Assembly (NCBI RefSeq): GCF_033958435.1
Contig: NC_134138.1
Coordinates: forward strand, 177,056,798-177,120,797
Reading direction: 5' to 3'
DNA from: Carettochelys insculpta
Lineage: Eukaryota; Chordata; Testudines; Carettochelyidae
Length of the DNA stretch: 64,000 nucleotides
The position numbers and the translations under genes are program-made. Shown here in pieces: positions 58,966 through 64,000 of this stretch. The number at the start of each line of letters is the position of its first letter. Position 1 is the stretch's first letter. The notes beneath the pieces are model-generated. The model was not told where the DNA came from. It was given only the letters and a program-made list of their open reading frames with translations, and did no database searches.

Positions 58966-59371
58966 CACCTAGCCTTGTCAGGTGAGGAAGTGGCTCCACG
59001 CACTGGGCCATTCCCAGTCCCACAGGCTGTGGGAACAGCAGCACAGGAAACTGCTTGCAGAAGGCTTTGCTTGCTACTCCCATTGGCTGGAATTGCCCAG
59101 ACCTCCTACCCTCAGCCAGCTCCTGCAACTCCCACTCCCACCCAGATCTCCCATCCTCAGCACGCTTCTGCACCCAACCTCCTGCCCAGACTTCCTGACC
59201 CTCTCAGCCTTCTCTCTCAGCCCCTCCTTCACCCCACCTCCCACCTAGGGACTGCACCCCATCCTTATTTTGCTCCCCAGTAGCTGCCTCCCATACACTG
59301 AACCCCTCATTTTTGCCCCTTCCCCCAGAACCTAGGGAGGACCAAAGAATCCACTAGTCCTTGGACACCAG
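58966..59371. other. Unassigned pyrimidine-rich stretch
   Basis: C/T-rich, without domains. Confidence 0.4.
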
Positions 59372-59795
59372 AGCCGTGTCTACACGTGCACGCTACTTCG
59401 AAGTACGGCACTAACTTCGAAATAGCGCTACACGTGTTGGGCGCAATTTCGATGTTAACATCGACGTTAGGCGGCGAGACATCGAAGTCGCTAACCCCAT
59501 GAGGGATGGGAATAGCGCCCTACTTCGACGTTCAACATCGAAGTAGGGACCATGTAGTCGTTGCGCGTCCCACAACATCGAAATTGCGGGGTCCTCCATG
59601 GCGGCCATCAGCTGGGGGGTTGAGAGACGCTCTCTCCAGACCCTCAGCTCAATGGTGGCCTCGTGGAGAGGCCCCTTAAAGGTCCCCTCCCCCTCCCTTT
59701 CTGTGCAGGAAGCTGAGAGAGCACGCAGGCGGCAGCCCAGACACACGGCCAGCCTGCACGCTCTTGAGCAGCCCCAACAACCCCCAACCAACCTC

Positions 59796-61823
59796 ATGGC
59801 CGCACGGCAGCCCCACCAGCGCCCCCAGGGGACCCCCCCCAAGGGGAGCCAGGGCAGCCAGGGCAGCAAGCAGCAGTGGGGCCCCTCCTGGACGGAGGCC
59901 AAGCTTCGGGACCTGCTGGGGCTCTGGAGTGAGGAGGAGGTGCTCCAGGTAATGGGGAGCAAGAGGCGGAATGCAGATGCGTTCGCTTGGCTGGCTGAGG
60001 GCCAGGCCGCCCGGGGTCACCCTGCCCGCACTCTGGACCATGTCCAGAGTAAAGTGAAAGAGCTGAGGCAGGGTTACGCCCGGGCCCAGGATGCGGCCAG
60101 CTGATCTGGGGCCGCCCCCGTCACTTGCCCCTTTTACAGGGAGCTCAGGGACATCCTGGGCCCCCGGCACACCTCCTCCCCTCCGGCCACTCTTGACACC
60201 TCGGCTGAGGAGCCCCAGCAGGCCCCGGAGCCGGAGTCCGCCCCGGAGGTAAGCCCTGCACCCCGGGGGCCCCCCCGGAGCCCACCCCCGGGGCAACGCA
60301 GCAGGAGGAGGAGGAGGAGGAGGGGGACTCCTCCTCCGCTGAGATGGGGCTGCACATCCTCCTCCCATCCTGGAGCAGCAGCCGGGCATCTGCCCCCCGG
60401 GTGTCCCCGGACCGTGGGAGTGGACCTACAGGTATGTACCCCCCCGGTGTATACCCCCGGGGTTGAGGGGCGGGGGTAATAGATATGTGGCCAGGGCCCT
60501 CCACATGCCCAGATGGCCATGGCCCCAAGGACAGCAGTGCAATGTCCCTCACAGGAGGGCATCAGCCCCTTCCCCCCACCCCCAGCACGACAGTGCCATG
60601 CCCCATCCCCGGGGCAGGGGGGAGCGGAACCTCTAGGGTCCCCCGGGAGGAGGGGGTGGGACACCCTGCAGCAGCAGCAGCTGCAGCAGCATGTGATGGA
60701 GTGGGGGGAGTGCAAAAGGGAGACTCAGGCTAGATATGAGCAACAAGCTGAATAGTTCCCAGGGGCAAAGGATGATCCTTGGGCTACAACTGGCAGGTGA
60801 CACCCCTGCCCTGAACAAAGAGGGGGAGGAGCCGAGCTGGCTTTGAATCGGGGGGGGGCTCAGGTACAGGCTAGGGGAAGGGAGAGCTGGAAGGCAGCCA
60901 GCCTGAGAAGGGGGAAAGCTACACCCCAGAGGGGCACCCCTTGGGGTCTTCTCCCCAGGACGGGTTGGAAGGACTGTCTCTGACTGCTGTACTGTCACTC
61001 CTGGGAGAAACTGGGCATCTGTGGCCTAAGAAACCTCTCCTGTCAGACCCTGCTGAGTGAAGTGAGAGTCACTCCCGCCAGGGGACGGGGTGCAGTGCAG
61101 GGGGACCCATGAACCCCATCACAGCAGCATCTCCCAGGGACGGAGATGGGGAACCTGCAGCACAGGGGTGAGGGGACAAGGGCCATGGCTCAGGGCCCAC
61201 ACTAACGTCTGTCTCCACTCTTCTTTCCCGCCTCCTGTGTTCCGCAGCTGCACCATCGGAAGGACTGGAGAGCGCCGGCGAGGCTTCAGTGGTCCCAGAA
61301 TCCCCTCTGGGGCCATCACTCCAGGCCAGCCCCTCGGCGGAGGACCGACCGGCCCCACAGCGGGCTAGATGGCGGACCCCGCAACACCACACGGCAGCGA
61401 CGGACCCCCAGCTGCTGGCCATCCATCGTCGGCAGCTGGAGGTCGCGGAGCAGCATCTGCGGGTGGGGCAACGCCGCCCCCACCTGCAGGATCGGGCGCT
61501 GGCCTGGCACCAAGAGGCATGGGGGGCCTACATGGAGACATTCAACCGTCTCGTGGACTACCTGGCCCCCCCGTGCTGCGCCGGCTGCCGCAGTGCCCGC
61601 CCTATCTGCTCCACCCACCGCGCCACCCGCTGCTCCGCTTGTCACCGCGCCGTCCGCCATCGCCCCGCCACCCGCCACCGAGGGCCGGACCGCTGAGGGA
61701 CACCTGGGGCCAGCTGATACTCGCCGGACATATCTTCTGGTCCGCCCGGCCCCCAGCCAGCCCCGGACAGGGCTGCGGCCGAGGCAGGGCTCCCAGCCGC
61801 CCACCCCCAGTGCAGGACTATAG
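59796..61823 (+). pseudogene. Myb/SANT-like protein of Harbinger copy 2
   Basis: ATG at 59796 (MAARQPHQRPQG). The trihelix domain is present: PSWTEAKLRDLLGLWSEEEV, RNADAFAWLAEGQAARGH, LDHVQSKVKELRQGYARA. A TGA at 60102 replaces the CGA codon of copy 1, a CpG-type change. Exon 1 runs on to CAG then GTATGT (60431/60432), with frame slips in the Pro/Glu-rich part. The acceptor CCGCAG at 61247 is intact, and exon 2 (61248-61823) keeps QLLAIHRRQLEVAEQHL, WGAYMETFNRLVDYLAP and a Pro-rich tail. An 83-codon glutamine-rich frame near 60670-60755 (QQQQLQQHVMEWGECKRETQ) is conserved in copy 1 and might be an alternative exon. Confidence 0.85.
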
Positions 61824-62224
61824 GGGCGTGGGGCCCAGGACATGGCCCTCCCCTTGTATATAGTTGGACTTATGTTTTTGTGCCCCCCGTTTGCCCAGTC
61901 CCCCACCCCCCATGTAAATAGTTCTCCCCGTCCTTGCAATCCCTGGTTTTCTGTTTTTTGTTACATGTAAATATATGGAAACTTTTTTATTATTCACTTA
62001 TGTTATGCTTTAGTTAGTAGGTCTTGTACATAGTTTTGTCGTTATTAGTTCAAAAACCAGTTGAAAAAAGAAAACCAGTTTCATTTTACCAACGAGTGCG
62101 TGCTTTTATTTGTCCAGGAGAAGTGTGGGGGGGTGCTGTTGGGTGCTCCGTGGTGTGGGCGTAGGGGCAGGGAGTGTTGTGGAGAAAGGGGGGGCGGGGT
62201 GCGCAGTGGAGGGCCTGGCAGAGT

Positions 62225-63664
62225 TCACCCCGCGGCCTCCTCGAAGTTGGCCCGCAGGCCCTCCCGGACCCGGGTCCCTTCGGGGTCCACCTGCCGACTG
62301 GGGGCAGCGGGTGGCTGCACGTCGGCCCTGCCAGCTTCCACAGCGCAGCCCTGAAAAAAAGGCCTCCCCCTTGCTCTCCACCAAATTGTGTAGGGTGCAG
62401 CAGGCACCCACAATCTGGGGGATGTTGTTGGGGCCTGCATCCAGGCGGGTCAGGAGACACCTCCAGCGCCCTTTGAGGCAGCCAAATGAGCGCTCCACCA
62501 CCTGGCGCACATGGTTCAGGTGCTGGTTGAAGCGCTCCTGGCTGGCAGAGAGATGGTCCGTGTACGGGTGCATGAGCCAGGGCCGGAGGGGGTATGCCGC
62601 ATCTGCGACGACGCAGAGGGGCATGGTGGTGTCCCCCACAGGGCTCTCCCGCTGGGGGATGTAGGTCCCCGCCTCCAGCCAGCGGCACAGGCCCAAGTTC
62701 CGGAAAACCTGGGAGTCATGGGTGCTGCCAGGCCAGCCCACATAAACGTCCTGGAAATGGCCCCGGCTGTCCACCAAGGCCTGGAGGACCACTGAGTGGT
62801 AGCCCTTGCGGTTGATGTAGCGTCCTCCACTGTGTTGCGGGGCACGGATGGGGATGTGAGTCCCATCCAGAGCCCCGAAGCAATTGGGGAAGCCCAGCGT
62901 GGCAAAGCCCGCAATGGTGGCATCTGGGTCCCCCAGCCTCACAAGCCTGTGGAGGAGCATGGCGTTGATGGCACGCACGACCTGCAGGGAAAGCACATGG
63001 GAGAGCACCAATGAGGGGTGTGCAGGGTGTGTGTGGCCCTGCCCTGCCCTGCCCTGCCCTGCCAGGGCCCCCCTGCCCTGCCCTCCCCTCCCCTGCCCTG
63101 CCCTCCCCTGCCCTGCCAGGGCCCCCCTGCCCTCCCCTCCCCTGCCCTGCAAGGGTCCCCCTGCCCTGCCAGGGCCCCCCGGCCTCCCTCCGTGGGTCCT
63201 CTTACCTCCATAAGGACAGCCCTGACGGTGGCCTTGCCGACGCCAAACTGCTGTCCCACGGATCGGTAGCTGTCTGGAGTGGCCGGCTTCCAGACAGCGA
63301 TGCCGACCCGTTTCTCCACAGGGAGGGCATGCCACATGGCAGTGTCCTGGTGCCTGAGTGCGGGGGTGAGCCACTGGCACAGCTCCAGAAATGTCTGCCG
63401 GCTCATCCTGAAGTTCCTGAGCCAGCGGTCGTCGTCCCACTCCTCAAGCACCAGCCGCTCCCACCAGTCGGTGCTGGTGGGGTAGCTCCACAGCCGCCGG
63501 CGTGTGAGGCGGGGGGGGGTCGGGGTGCTGCTGGGTTGGGGGTTGAGCCCTGATCCCCTGGGGGCCGTTCCTCCTCCGGTGTGGGAAGGAGGTTCTCAGC
63601 TGCCTCCCGCATGGCATGGATCAGGGCGAGTACTGCTCCTGCAGGGAGGGCTGGGTGGACCTCT

Positions 63665-63709
<45 letters not shown>

Positions 63710-63717
63710 GGGTCCAT
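62225..63717 (-). pseudogene. Harbinger DDE transposase, copy 2 (nearly open)
   Basis: Starts MDP plus a long Gln run, then the same leader as copy 1. The HTH frame (EEWDDDRWLRNFRMSRQTF, QQFGVGKATVRAVLME) is reached only with a one-base gain near a 9-C tract at 63511-63519. Exon 1 ends at 63206 (GAG then GTAAG). Intron 63205-62982 ends CCCTGCAG. Exon 2 is open across all catalytic blocks: GALDGTHIPI, GSTHDSQVFRNLGL, VVERSFGCLKGRW. A slip at an A7/T7 run (62354-62360) separates ...SKGEAFF from the C-terminal VQPPAAPSRQVDPEG and the stop at 62227-62225. There are no stops in the DDE core, unlike copy 1. Low-level activity cannot be excluded, but two slips make it unlikely as annotated. Confidence 0.88.
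63028..63185. repeat. CCCTGCC-type minisatellite in transposase intron
   Basis: Runs of ccctg/ccctgcc and 'ccagggcccccctgccctgc' expand this intron to 224 bp, against 89 bp in copy 1. Confidence 0.8.
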
Positions 63718-64000
63718 GACTGCGTCGCCCGAGGTCTGTGTGCCTATGGCTCCTCAGACCGCGTGCTGTGCAGGCTGAGTGTGTCTGGGAGGGGCCCTTT
63801 AAGGGAGTGGCTAGCTGTTGCCCCGGAAGCGCTAGTCCGCCCTGCGACCCTGTCTGCAGCTGTGCCTAGCATCCCTATTTCGATGTGTGCTACTTTGGCG
63901 TGTAGACGTTCCCTCGCAGCGCCTATTTCGATGTGGTGCTGCGCAACGTCGAAGTTGAACATCGACGTTGCCAGCCCTGGAGGACGTGTAAACATTATTC

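Larger units (their letters stand above)
59372..64000 (-). mobile_element. Harbinger element copy 2, opposite orientation, cut by window end
   Basis: The left end AGCCGTGTCTACACGTGC equals the right end of copy 1. By comparison roughly 75 bp of the other end lie beyond 64000, so its target duplication cannot be tested. It has a Myb-like gene on the plus strand and the transposase on the minus strand, convergent. The transposase poly-A signal is on the minus strand at 62110-62105. Confidence 0.92.

Noticed and set aside
62106..63440. 444-codon minus-strand frame taken as one protein
   Set aside because: It reads through the spliced intron and starts in a wrong frame. Comparison with copy 1 shows a two-exon gene with GTAAG...CTGCAG borders.
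63660..63712. A pathogenic-type CAG/CTG repeat in a host gene
   Set aside because: It is the Gln run of the transposase leader, also present in copy 1 and the MITEs.

Overview
This is a vertebrate nuclear window, most likely from a cryptodiran turtle. The evidence is the repeat content: CR1 LINEs with the (ATTCTATG)-like 3' end, a tRNA-derived SINE of the tortoise PolIII/CryI type, many copies of a repeat ending in GGCTACCCCTCTGAT, and PIF/Harbinger elements with TIRs of the GGCTACGTCTACACG type. I see no rRNA, tRNA gene, CRISPR array or operon. No host gene can be named. The only host-gene signal is a GC-rich island at about 1.97-2.79 kb. It contains a consensus splice donor on the minus strand and a short reading frame that looks like a signal peptide.

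Layout. 0-13 kb: the possible promoter island, a 1.1 kb non-autonomous hAT with an 8-bp target duplication (4.2-5.3 kb), a Harbinger MITE (5.8-6.5 kb), CR1 tails, and a cluster of hammerhead-like retroposons (6.9-7.6 kb). 13.4-21 kb: an old Harbinger split by a nearly intact CR1, which itself carries a Harbinger MITE. 21-42 kb: decayed CR1, possible solo LTRs, a ZBED5-like hAT pseudogene interrupted by a SINE, a Tigger/pogo remnant, several MITEs and long unassigned AT-rich stretches. 42.4-47 kb: a 4.5 kb autonomous-type Harbinger. 47-59 kb: small MITEs, a decayed minus-strand LINE, three further transposase or LINE remnants, and a foldback retroposon inside a Tigger MITE. 59.4-64 kb: a second autonomous-type Harbinger in the opposite orientation, cut by the window end.

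The Harbingers share one architecture. A two-exon DDE transposase (HTH, then D, D and E blocks) and a two-exon Myb/SANT-like DNA-binding protein converge tail to tail between TIRs with palindromic TCGA-rich subterminal sequence. The 42-kb copy has stops in the transposase but an open Myb exon 1. The 59-kb copy has a nearly open transposase but a CGA-to-TGA stop in Myb. Two MITEs share one internal deletion of this family.

The least expected signal is a set of inverted-dimer (foldback) retroposons. In four copies the whole dimer is flanked by one 13-15 bp target-site duplication. In each of those the same arm is complete and the other is cut at nearly the same place. Both arms carry a hammerhead-ribozyme-like core resembling that of Penelope-like elements.
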